A stretch of 15,690 nt of DNA, taken from assembly GCA_002737585.1 (NCBI GenBank), contig NSIA01000043.1, positions 315 through 16,004 of the forward strand, given 5' to 3'. The stretch comes from Planctomycetaceae bacterium. GTDB lineage: Bacteria; Planctomycetota; Phycisphaerae; Phycisphaerales; SM1A02. Position numbers and translations under genes: made by a program. Positions 7,133 through 13,496 of the stretch are shown piece by piece. Below the pieces are notes generated by a model, which saw only the letters and a program-made list of their open reading frames with translations, was not told where the DNA came from and searched no databases. Every line of letters begins with the position of its first letter. The first letter of the stretch is position 1.

Positions 7133-8850
7133 TCGTTGATTTGTTCCACATCAAGAGCGTACGGGGTGGAGCGCACCACCACGATCCGTGCGCCTGACGG
7201 GATGATCGGGCCGATGGCCTGCACATCCATCAGTACGCCATTGAATTCAGCCTTTCCCACGGGGCGCAGTGGCGAAACAGCGACTCCGTGCGCACCGACC
7301 GGTACCGCTCCCGATGCCTGCACCGCGGTGGATGGCCCCAGACCACCCGTGGTCGTTGCAAGGATCGCTCCATGCAGCAGGCGTGACTGTGGCAGCACGC
7401 GCAATAGCGCCCACGCAGCACCGATCGCCAGAATCCCGCCGCCAGCGACGATACCGATCGCAGTGGCCAGGTCATCGCGACCTTCCGGTGTGGCAAGCGG
7501 TGCATCAAGGAAGCCCACCACCAGCCCCACCAATATGCACGCGCCGCCCAGGAACCCCACGATTCCCACCCCGGGAATGAGGAAGATCTCGATCAGTACC
7601 AGTGCGATGCCCAAGACCACGATCATCAACGGCCACCAACTGGTAACGCCCGCAAATGCAGGCGCGCCAACCAAGAGCGCCAATGCCAAGGCGGCAGCTG
7701 CTCCAAACCAGCCGATCCCGGGAGCGGCAATCTCAATCAAGAATCCGCCCAGCAGCACCACTACCAAGATCAGCCGCACTGGCCAACTGGTGAGGAATCG
7801 CACCAGTGCATCGCCGACATTTTCATCCAGTCGTTGCAGCGATGTGGCACCGAAATATGAGGAAAGCTCAGCGTCTGTTCCAATTTCACGGTCAGCAAGC
7901 CCAAAGGCGATCGCTTCCGGTGCGTACGTCACCAGTAGTTCTTCTGCACCATCGACCTGCGCCACCACGCGCCACTCCTGGGCCGTTGCCGCCGTGAGCC
8001 GCTCGCGCACCGGCGGGCGCGTCTGCTGGTCTTCCACCATGACATCGCGCTCCTCAGCGTTGCGCGGACCGTCATCGTTACGGCGCCGCAGTGATAGATC
8101 AACGAACGGAATGGCAGCCACGCCAGCGGCAATGGCATCCCGTTGTGTGCCCGCGCTTCGCATGGTGGGGGGATCGGTCCCGAAGGCCTCGCGATACTCC
8201 GGACGCCCAACAAAGATGCGCGCGTTGCCGTTGGCATCCGGATTGACTCGCTCCAAGAGCCACACCTCATCGGGCGCACTGACGAATGCGCGCACCAGAT
8301 TTTCGTCGTAGCCGCGCCGCCGTGCGCTGTCGACCACTTCAGCCAGCACTGGCGCTTCCATCTTGGCACGTTCGGCGGTTGGTAATGGCTGTAATCCCAT
8401 GCCGGGAAGTACCGCAATCGGGGCAGCGTCGCCAAACGCGGCGCCCGGCGAAACGATGATGCCGCGGCAAGCAAGCGCGATGATGGCGCCCGCGCTGTAC
8501 GCCTTGGGATGTACCCACGCCCAGACGGGGAGCGGCGCGCGATCCTTCAGAAATAGGCACAACTCAAGCGTGGCGTACATGTCCCCGCCCGGCGTATCAA
8601 TCTCAAGCACCGCAGCATTGAATCCACTCGCCGCTGCTTCAGCGATACGCCGCTCGACGCTGCTGCGCGTCATGGCGTCGATCTCCCCGTACACGGTGAT
8701 CACGGCCAGCCGCGTTGCCTGCCGCCATGCTGGAACGGCAACAGCTTCCATGGGTGCCTGTGCATTCGCAAACGTGGCGAGCAGTGCAGCCAGCATGACG
8801 CACGTTGCTGCAATGAATCGGCTGTGAATAGCTTCCCCTGAGTGTTGCAT
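7129..8850 (-). CDS. NfeD1-type membrane-bound ClpP-class serine protease
   Basis: The protein has 573 residues from ATG 8850. A signal peptide comes first (basic start, hydrophobic 12-28, ANAQA cleavage-like site near 31). A ClpP/SppA-fold protease domain follows at about 47-290. Within it, LEIDTPGGD (82-90) is the oxyanion strand, Ser119 in AYSAG is the nucleophile, and Lys163 in AERAK is the likely general base, the dyad type described for PH1510. Four to five membrane segments follow at about 355-500, and a C-terminal NfeD OB-fold with HGVAVSPLRPVGKAEFNG closes the protein. Such proteases cleave membrane-associated proteins such as stomatins. An in-frame GTG at 8958 would add 36 residues encoded mostly by the tandem repeat, so ATG 8850 is preferred. 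No Shine-Dalgarno is visible. This is the first gene of the cluster. Confidence 0.95.
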   Translation of the reverse strand: MQHSGEAIHSRFIAATCVMLAALLATFANAQAPMEAVAVPAWRQATRLAVITVYGEIDAMTRSSVERRIAEAAASGFNAAVLEIDTPGGDMYATLELCLFLKDRAPLPVWAWVHPKAYSAGAIIALACRGIIVSPGAAFGDAAPIAVLPGMGLQPLPTAERAKMEAPVLAEVVDSARRRGYDENLVRAFVSAPDEVWLLERVNPDANGNARIFVGRPEYREAFGTDPPTMRSAGTQRDAIAAGVAAIPFVDLSLRRRNDDGPRNAEERDVMVEDQQTRPPVRERLTAATAQEWRVVAQVDGAEELLVTYAPEAIAFGLADREIGTDAELSSYFGATSLQRLDENVGDALVRFLTSWPVRLILVVVLLGGFLIEIAAPGIGWFGAAAALALALLVGAPAFAGVTSWWPLMIVVLGIALVLIEIFLIPGVGIVGFLGGACILVGLVVGFLDAPLATPEGRDDLATAIGIVAGGGILAIGAAWALLRVLPQSRLLHGAILATTTGGLGPSTAVQASGAVPVGAHGVAVSPLRPVGKAEFNGVLMDVQAIGPIIPSGARIVVVRSTPYALDVEQINE

Positions 8851-8868
8851 GAGATTGGTACAGGATAT

Positions 8869-8942
8869 CCCGACCAAGTTGCACGAAGCCCGACCAAGTT
8901 GTACGAAGCCCGACCAAGTTGCACGAAGCCCGACCAAGTTGC
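8869..8942. repeat. 20-bp tandem repeat, about 3.7 copies, in the leader of the NfeD-FloA cluster
   Basis: The unit CCCGACCAAGTTGCACGAAG occurs at 8869-8888, 8889-8908 and 8909-8928. The last 14 bases, 8929-8942, are a partial fourth copy. The only difference between units is C to T in the second (GTACGAAG). The array ends 18 bases before the ATG of the NfeD1 gene. The unit length is not a multiple of three, so it is not a peptide repeat. A 20-bp period keeps copies on nearly the same DNA face, which would suit regulator binding, but no known operator was recognised. Confidence 0.95.
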
Positions 8943-8960
8943 CCTGCGGCCCGCCCAAAC

Positions 8961-8996
8961 AGCACCGCGGCCGGCCTAAAAAGCACCGCGGCCGGC
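8961..8996. repeat. 15-bp direct repeat, two copies 21 bp apart
   Basis: AGCACCGCGGCCGGC is present at 8961-8975 and again, exactly, at 8982-8996. The second copy contains the 3' arm (minus-strand sense) of the terminator hairpin; the first copy could pair with the same partner arm (9004-9014). It looks like a local duplication of one terminator arm. Confidence 0.9.
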
Positions 8997-9014
8997 GTTG
9001 CGTGCCGGCCGCGG
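8978..9014 (-). terminator. Rho-independent terminator of the pseudopilin pair
   Basis: CCGCGGCCGGC at 8986-8996 pairs perfectly with GCCGGCCGCGG at 9004-9014 (11 bp, all G-C, 7-base loop). Read on the minus strand, the stem is followed by TGC and then five T (8982-8978). It begins 25 bases after the TAA of the downstream pseudopilin gene, as expected for a terminator that separates it from the NfeD cluster. Confidence 0.85.
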
Positions 9015-9038
9015 GAAAGGTCGCTTTCAGTTCAACAA

Positions 9039-9971
9039 TTAGTCCCAGGAAACGAAATCTGAGCCGCTGAAGATATCCAACGTGGTGATACCAGTAGAAG
9101 TGGTGTTGGACGAGGTCTTCTGGATCCAGAGGACGCTGTCAACGTTCTTCTTACCACCGGTCTGGCAGCCAGTGTCATTCTTAAAGATGTTGTCCTGCGA
9201 GAGAGTGCTGATCACCAAGTCTGCTGGTCCACCGGTGCAGGCTGACTGCGCAAGTGGCTTCACATTTTCTGGGTACGAGGTACGCCCGTACTCAACATGG
9301 TTGTCGTTGTAACCGATGTTGCCGTCCCACTCCTTGGTACCGCCGTGAATCAGCAGTGTCTTGGAGTTGGTGTAGTCATCGCCAGTCACTGCGCCAGCCT
9401 TGGGGCCACGGTTGCCGATGATGGCGAACCGTGAATTGCCGGTGTTCTTCCACTCCGTCTTGCGACGCGTAGTGGGGTCGATCGGCATCGTGGAATACGA
9501 GGTATTGCTCTGTATGAGCAGGTCGGCCTTGAAGCCCGTTCCCGCTCCCGGATCCCAGTACACATCGTTGGCTGGCTTGATCATGTTCATGTTGTACGTA
9601 GCGCAGGGAATCACCTTGGCGTTGATTTCTGCGGGAGACACCATGATTTGGGCATTGACGTATCCACGGCCGAGCATCGATCCGTGCAGGTTGCCGTGAT
9701 TGTTTTGAATCTCGTCGATGTCACCACGGCCGGGCACTCCGCCGACGCGGTTGATTTCGCCTGGCAGCGGCAAGATGCCCTGCGAATCATTGGCAGCGGT
9801 GAGCCAACCTTGGTGAATCTGCTTGACCTGTGTTTGGTCCTTTACCTGGCGTGCCGTGGCGCGAGCCTTGGCAAGTGCCGGGAGCAGGAGACCCAGGAGC
9901 AGTGCGATGATCGCCATCACGACGAGCAGTTCAACGAGGGTGAATCCCTTGTTCTGGTTGCGGTTCTTCAT
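9039..9971 (-). CDS. Type II secretion/pilus-like pseudopilin (prepilin N-terminal methylation domain)
   Basis: The 310-residue precursor begins with a basic leader (MKNRNQNKG). The prepilin peptidase site KG|FTLVELLVV follows, with Gly9, Phe10 and the conserved Glu at +5. A single hydrophobic helix spans about 11-31. The long periplasmic part contains DGNIGYNDNHVEYG, a variant of the planctomycete H-X9-DG-associated region (GN-x4-D-x-H). Such proteins are very numerous in Planctomycetota; their structural roles are mostly unknown. An in-frame ATG at 9986 would add five residues; ATG 9971 gives the more usual leader. The gene lies 53 bases after its paralogue and is followed by the terminator at 8978-9014. 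The two proteins are close only in the N-terminal 60 residues and the GN-D-x-H block. Confidence 0.9.
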   Translation of the reverse strand: MKNRNQNKGFTLVELLVVMAIIALLLGLLLPALAKARATARQVKDQTQVKQIHQGWLTAANDSQGILPLPGEINRVGGVPGRGDIDEIQNNHGNLHGSMLGRGYVNAQIMVSPAEINAKVIPCATYNMNMIKPANDVYWDPGAGTGFKADLLIQSNTSYSTMPIDPTTRRKTEWKNTGNSRFAIIGNRGPKAGAVTGDDYTNSKTLLIHGGTKEWDGNIGYNDNHVEYGRTSYPENVKPLAQSACTGGPADLVISTLSQDNIFKNDTGCQTGGKKNVDSVLWIQKTSSNTTSTGITTLDIFSGSDFVSWD

Positions 9972-10024
9972 GTGAGTATTTCTCATGTCAGGGTGTGAGT
10001 AATTGAATGACGCGAGGAGATGAG

Positions 10025-10963
10025 TTACTGATTGTCAAGCCTGTCATAGGTGGGGATGGCAATCCATTTGGTGGCGCCGTTGGGGTGGATTCCCAGCATG
10101 GTGTCGCCACCGGCCCATGGCTGTGCTGCATTGCTCGTGTTCACGTCAACGCAGCCGTTACCAGTGAACTCGCTCGGTGTGGTTCCGCCGCAAGCAAACA
10201 GGTTGTCCTTGGTCAGGTTGCCGCCGTTGTAAGTGCCGCACTCATAGAAGACGCCGTCAGGGCGGAAGGTTTCCACGAACTCCATGTGGGTATCACCAAA
10301 GCAGACGTTGCCTTCCCAACTCTTCGTGGGTCCGTGCAGGCGCAGGGTTGGGCTCTGCTCGTATTCGTCACCAGTGACTACGCCGTTCTTGCAGCCGCGG
10401 GTGGACATGTGCGGGCGCGACGAATCCAGGTTGTTGCGCCAGTGCTGCTGCTTGCGCAGGCCGCACAGGATCAGGTGAGCAAACGACGTGTGGCACTCGT
10501 TGGTGCCGACCGTACCGTCAATCTTCGCCTGCATAGTGGCATCCCAATAGCTGTCGGCTGCGGGGCGGTAGGCGCCGTAGTTGTAGTTGGTGTACGCCTT
10601 GACGATCGGGTTGACCTCGGTGGCGCCGTACAGGATGTCGGTGTTGAAGAGCTGCTGCGCAACGCACGCCGAATACAAATTCTGCGTCTTGTTCTGCGCG
10701 AAGTCCTCTTCGCCTTCGCCGGGGATCTGCTGACCACCGTAGGCAAGGCGATTAATGAGACCCGGGGTAGGCATCTTGCCGCCCTTGCTCTCGTTGGCAC
10801 GACTAACCATCGCGGTGTGGACCTGCTTGATCTGATTAGAGTCTTTAACGGTCTTGGCGGTCTGCTGCGCCTTGGCCAAGGCCGGGAGCAAGAGACCAAC
10901 GAGCAGGGCGATGATGGCCACGACCACCAGCAACTCGACGAGCGTAAATGCGCGCTTCTTCAT
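10025..10963 (-). CDS. Type II secretion/pilus-like pseudopilin, paralogue of the next gene
   Basis: The 312-residue protein has a very short leader, MKKRA, then |FTLVELLVV with Phe6 at +1 and Glu10 at +5, and a hydrophobic helix to about 27. The residue before the cleavage site is Ala instead of the usual Gly. This is tolerated by prepilin peptidases and common in planctomycete pseudopilins. The C-terminal domain has EGNVCFGDTHMEF, matching the GN-x4-D-x-H block of the paralogue, and carries about eight cysteines, suggesting disulfides after export. The start is supported by TTAGGAG ending 10 bases before the ATG. It is the promoter-proximal gene of the pair. No prepilin peptidase or secretion ATPase is present in the window. 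Confidence 0.9.
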   Translation of the reverse strand: MKKRAFTLVELLVVVAIIALLVGLLLPALAKAQQTAKTVKDSNQIKQVHTAMVSRANESKGGKMPTPGLINRLAYGGQQIPGEGEEDFAQNKTQNLYSACVAQQLFNTDILYGATEVNPIVKAYTNYNYGAYRPAADSYWDATMQAKIDGTVGTNECHTSFAHLILCGLRKQQHWRNNLDSSRPHMSTRGCKNGVVTGDEYEQSPTLRLHGPTKSWEGNVCFGDTHMEFVETFRPDGVFYECGTYNGGNLTKDNLFACGGTTPSEFTGNGCVDVNTSNAAQPWAGGDTMLGIHPNGATKWIAIPTYDRLDNQ

Positions 10964-11017
10964 GTTCAGTGACTCCTAAGAGACGATTCGGAGAGAACAA
11001 CGACTTCAATACCCAAG

Positions 11018-11035
11018 TGCTCGCACGCGCGAGCA
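11018..11035. promoter_or_regulatory. Perfect 7-bp dyad upstream of the pseudopilin genes
   Basis: TGCTCGC (11018-11024) and GCGAGCA (11029-11035) are exact inverted repeats around ACGC. The dyad lies about 55 bases upstream of the pseudopilin ATG on the minus strand, a suitable position for an operator or a leader hairpin. No T-tract follows, so it is not a terminator. No regulator family is recognised. Confidence 0.4.
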
Positions 11036-11160
11036 ATGATGCCTACGAGGCATCTGCAGAGGCAGGTTCAGAATGCGCGTTGGAGGGATCACCTGAGCTC
11101 AGGCCGCCGGACGTTGAAATCGCGGGTAGGCGATCAGCAACGTGTGGACGATCCGACACG

Positions 11161-11177
11161 CGATCGCAAGGCGATCG
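11161..11177. repeat. Inverted repeat CGATCGC-AAG-GCGATCG
   Basis: A perfect 7-bp stem with an AAG loop lies about 17 bases beyond the end of the broken small gene. On the plus strand it is followed by TTT only, and on the minus strand by no T-run, so a terminator role is weak. A second hairpin with the same GC-AAG-GC apex lies at 11303-11321 (CGTTCTGC/GCAGAACG), inside the broken small gene. Confidence 0.4.
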
Positions 11178-11193
11178 TTTGGCGGGGGGTGGC

Positions 11194-11447
11194 TCAGGCG
11201 TCTGGGGTTGCCGTGTCAGTCCGGCGATGCGGGGCACCTCTCATGCGGCGCAGGTATGGCATCAGTTCATGTTCCGTAAAGTCCCACACGTAAGTGGTGG
11301 ACCGTTCTGCAAGGCAGAACGCGGGGGATGCCGCAGTCGAGAGGTGAGCGCTTTGGGCTCCAGGCGCGTCAGGATGTCGAGCAGGCGGGGCAATCGCTCC
11401 ATCTGTCCAACAGGAAGATACGGCGCGGAGGCTCGAAGTGTTGGCAT
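11194..11447 (-). pseudogene. Small hypothetical gene interrupted by a one-base frameshift
   Basis: ATG 11447 is preceded by ACAGGAACGAC, a fair ribosome binding site, and opens a protein-like frame (PYLPVGQMERLPRLLDILTR). This frame degenerates after a C5 tract (minus strand; G5 at 11323-11327 on the plus strand). The neighbouring frame from the same point reads AFCLAERSTTYVWDFTEHEL and then MPYLRRMRGAPH, ending at TGA 11194. One extra C in the tract would join them into about 84 residues (...RHPPAFCLAE...). The gene would be divergent from the RidA gene, whose ATG is 88 bases away. The family is not recognised. The break may be real decay, a sequencing or assembly error at a homopolymer, or a phase-variable tract. 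If the frameshift idea is wrong, only a 61-residue ORF (11262-11447) remains. Confidence 0.45.
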
Positions 11448-11535
11448 GTCGTTCCTGTGAATCGTCAGAATTTTCAATTCCGTAGTTCCAATAAGCGCCC
11501 GCGCTGTGAAGCGGTTCCCTCATTACGATGCCCAC

Positions 11536-11997
11536 ATGACCTTCGAACAGCAACTCGCCGCCCTCGGATTGACCCTGCCCGCCGCCCCAAAACCAGTGGC
11601 GGCCTACATCCCAGCGGTTCGCACCGGGAATCTGATCTACGTGTCTGGGCAACTTCCAATGAAGGACGGCCAGTTGATGGCCACCGGACCGGTCCCTTCG
11701 GTGTGCTCCTTCGAGGCGGCACACGCGGCGGCGCGGCAGTGCGTGCTGAATGGACTCGCCGTCATTGGCGACCAGATCGGCGGCGACTTTTCGCGCGTGG
11801 TTCGGATCGTGCGCGTTGGGGCCTTCGTGCAATCGGATAACGGTTGGACCGATCAGCCAAAGGTGGCAAACGGCGGCAGCGAACTCCTGCAGCAACTCTT
11901 TGGTGAGGCAGGCCGACATGCGCGCGCTGCCGTCGGCACGAACGCTCTGCCACTCGGGGCGAGCGTGGAGATTGAGATGCTTGTTGAGGTGCGTTAA
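11536..11997 (+). CDS. RidA family protein (YjgF/YER057c/UK114)
   Basis: The protein is 153 residues from ATG 11536. It opens with LAALGLTLPAAPKPVAAYIPAVRTGNLIYVSGQLP, the start typical of the longer RidA subgroup (in contrast to the ~128-residue classic enamine deaminase). It retains the trimer-core pattern with GAFVQSDNGWTDQPKV and a C-terminal HARAAVGTNALPLGASVEIEM. RidA proteins speed hydrolysis of reactive enamine/imine intermediates from PLP enzymes. In this subgroup the conserved Arg sits in ARAAVG, where the substrate carboxylate would bind. An in-frame GTG at 11506 would add ten residues before the conserved start, so the ATG is preferred; no Shine-Dalgarno is evident. It stands alone, convergent with the kinase gene 36 bases downstream. 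Confidence 0.93.
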   Translation: MTFEQQLAALGLTLPAAPKPVAAYIPAVRTGNLIYVSGQLPMKDGQLMATGPVPSVCSFEAAHAAARQCVLNGLAVIGDQIGGDFSRVVRIVRVGAFVQSDNGWTDQPKVANGGSELLQQLFGEAGRHARAAVGTNALPLGASVEIEMLVEVR

Positions 11998-12033
11998 GCC
12001 GCGGTGACTATCACGCGCCGTGGCGCCTGCCGA

Positions 12034-13407
12034 TTACTTGCCGCCGCGCATCATCAGTGCCACCACCAGCAGATTGCCGATCACGCTCACTGCCAGCAGT
12101 CCGAGCACAATGATGCCCACTGGTGTTGACCATGGGCTTGGCGCGCGCGGCATGGAAGCGATGACCATTTCGTCGGTTCCGGTGGCTCCCAATGAATCCA
12201 TGCCAGAGATGGGGCTATCGAGTTTGGGTCGCGCGTGGACCGGTGCATCGCCCGCCGCCACCAGGTCAAGATCCTCAATGAGATCGGCCGCGGAGTGATA
12301 CCGTTCGCGTTGATCCTTGGCCATCATCATTTCAATGACCATGGAGAGGCCACCAGAAAGATTGGGCGCAATCTGATCGGGCGGAATCAATGGATCCCGC
12401 AGGTGTTTCTGCATCACCTCCTTCGGCGCAGTGCCGTCGAAGGGGACGCGACCAGTGACCATGTGGTACAGCGTGGCGCCAAGACCGTAAATATCCGTGG
12501 CTGGCGTTACATCGCGCGCGCGGATCTGTTCTGGCGAGATGTAATACGGAGTGCCGAATATTTTGCCCTTTTCCTCAGTGATCGCAGCGGAGTCATCGCC
12601 CGCGCGGGCCAAGCCAAGGTCGGCCAGTTTCACCACGCCGGCCTTGTTGATCATGAGATTCTTGGGTTTCACATCGCGGTGAATGAATCCCTTGGCGTGC
12701 GCGTGTTTCAGCGCGCTGGCTGCTTGCCGAGTGATGTGAATCGCTTCCATTTCTGGAATGCGTCGCTTGACAGTGATGCGGTCGAACACGGTGTCGCCGT
12801 CGATGTACTCCATCACAAAGAAATACTCGCCACCGGGCGCGCGACCAACGTCGTAGGCGGCCACAATGTTGGGGTCGTTGAGTTTGGCCGCCGCTTTGCC
12901 TTCTTTGTAGAAGCGGTCGATGTACTGAGCGTCCGATGCAAACTTCTTTGGCAGAAGTTTGATGGCCACCAGTCGATCAAGGCTGAGTTGCTTGGCCAAC
13001 ACCACGGTGCCCATGGCGCCCGCGCCGAGCTTCTTCATGACCTCATATCCCGGGATCGACAGCGCAGCGGTGACGGCGGGGCCAGCCATGCTTGAGCCGG
13101 ACTTGGACGATGGATCGTTCTCTTCACCGATCCAACCACGGAGTGTTTCGATCTGCTCAGCAGTGAGCACGCCACGGCCAGTAAAGACGCGAACAAACTG
13201 CGCGGCACGTTCTTCCTTGGGAATTTGCTTGAGCACCTCAAAGGCGGCAAGCACTTGGTCGCGCGTTGCTAACCCGCGCTCGACCGCGGCACGACCGATG
13301 AGTGTCTCGATGGAATGCCGGGCATTTGCACCGGACATGGTGGTGCCGAGGCGGGCGCGCTCCGCAGGATCCGGGGTGCTGGTTGGCTTGGGGCGGGAGT
13401 CGGACAT
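12034..13407 (-). CDS. Membrane-anchored Ser/Thr protein kinase (Hanks type)
   Basis: The kinase has 457 residues. Residues 35-95 form an N-terminal helical region (RAAVERGLATRDQVLAAFEV, then TGRGVLTAEQIETLRGWI), two repeats resembling the 'late/early' helical modules found before planctomycete kinases. The kinase domain spans about 120-385. It has the glycine loop GAGAMGTV (128-135), Lys150 in VAIKLL, the catalytic HRDVKPKN (243-250), DLG at 263-265 in place of DFG, the activation segment GTPYYISPEQ, and TDIYGLGATLYHM. All catalytic residues are present, so it should be active. One transmembrane helix lies near the C-terminus (429-451), leaving almost no outside domain (MMRGGK); the kinase therefore faces the cytosol and is anchored by its tail. 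ATG 13407 is chosen; TTG 13413 is two codons upstream. It is divergent from maf across 89 bases. Confidence 0.96.
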   Translation of the reverse strand: MSDSRPKPTSTPDPAERARLGTTMSGANARHSIETLIGRAAVERGLATRDQVLAAFEVLKQIPKEERAAQFVRVFTGRGVLTAEQIETLRGWIGEENDPSSKSGSSMAGPAVTAALSIPGYEVMKKLGAGAMGTVVLAKQLSLDRLVAIKLLPKKFASDAQYIDRFYKEGKAAAKLNDPNIVAAYDVGRAPGGEYFFVMEYIDGDTVFDRITVKRRIPEMEAIHITRQAASALKHAHAKGFIHRDVKPKNLMINKAGVVKLADLGLARAGDDSAAITEEKGKIFGTPYYISPEQIRARDVTPATDIYGLGATLYHMVTGRVPFDGTAPKEVMQKHLRDPLIPPDQIAPNLSGGLSMVIEMMMAKDQRERYHSAADLIEDLDLVAAGDAPVHARPKLDSPISGMDSLGATGTDEMVIASMPRAPSPWSTPVGIIVLGLLAVSVIGNLLVVALMMRGGK

Positions 13408-13415
13408 CGTCAAAC

Positions 13416-13463
13416 AGTTCGCATGCGGTGCAGTGGGGTTGCTGCCGGGGTGCGAACTATACT
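13416..13463. promoter_or_regulatory. Divergent kinase/maf control region with an 8-bp inverted repeat and a -10-like box
   Basis: AGTTCGCA (13416-13423) and TGCGAACT (13451-13458) are perfect inverted repeats 27 bases apart, between the two divergent starts. The right arm abuts TATACT (13458-13463), a 5-of-6 match to a -10 box 33 bases before the maf ATG. The complementary strand reads TATAGT at the same place. A good -35 is missing on either side. The layout fits one regulator acting on both genes, but this is inference. Confidence 0.4.
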
Positions 13464-13496
13464 TCTATTTCCTTGCACGCCGCGCAGCGTCGAACC

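Larger units (their letters stand above)
10964..11193. other. Intergenic region upstream of the pseudopilin pair
   Basis: No convincing gene was found on either strand. The stretch must hold the promoter of the minus-strand pseudopilin operon, but no pair of good sigma-70 boxes stands out. It contains the two dyads listed separately (11018-11035 and 11161-11177). Short open frames here have poor composition and no ribosome binding sites. Confidence 0.6.

Noticed and set aside
7136..8311. 391-codon plus-strand open frame opposite the NfeD1 gene
   Set aside because: It is a Ser/Thr/Pro-rich antisense translation of a secure gene, without domain signals or a ribosome binding site.
8869..8942. 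CRISPR-like array
   Set aside because: The units are directly adjacent with no spacers and no cas genes are present; it is a simple tandem repeat.
8851..8958. N-terminal extension of the NfeD1 protease from GTG 8958
   Set aside because: The added residues come from a 20-bp repeat that cycles reading frame and precede a standard signal peptide, so ATG 8850 is the better start.
11050..11100. Possible tRNA or small structured RNA
   Set aside because: A GGTTCAGAAT string recalls a T-arm but breaks the invariant positions, and no acceptor or anticodon stem could be formed around it.
11325..11350. Programmed -1 frameshift in the broken small gene
   Set aside because: The nearby CCCAAAG on the minus strand is not positioned in the zero frame as a slippery heptamer. 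An indel in the C5 tract explains the break more simply.
12011..12027. GCGCC-GT-GGCGC hairpin between the RidA and kinase genes as a bidirectional terminator
   Set aside because: The loop is too small without opening the stem, and there is no T-tract on either side.
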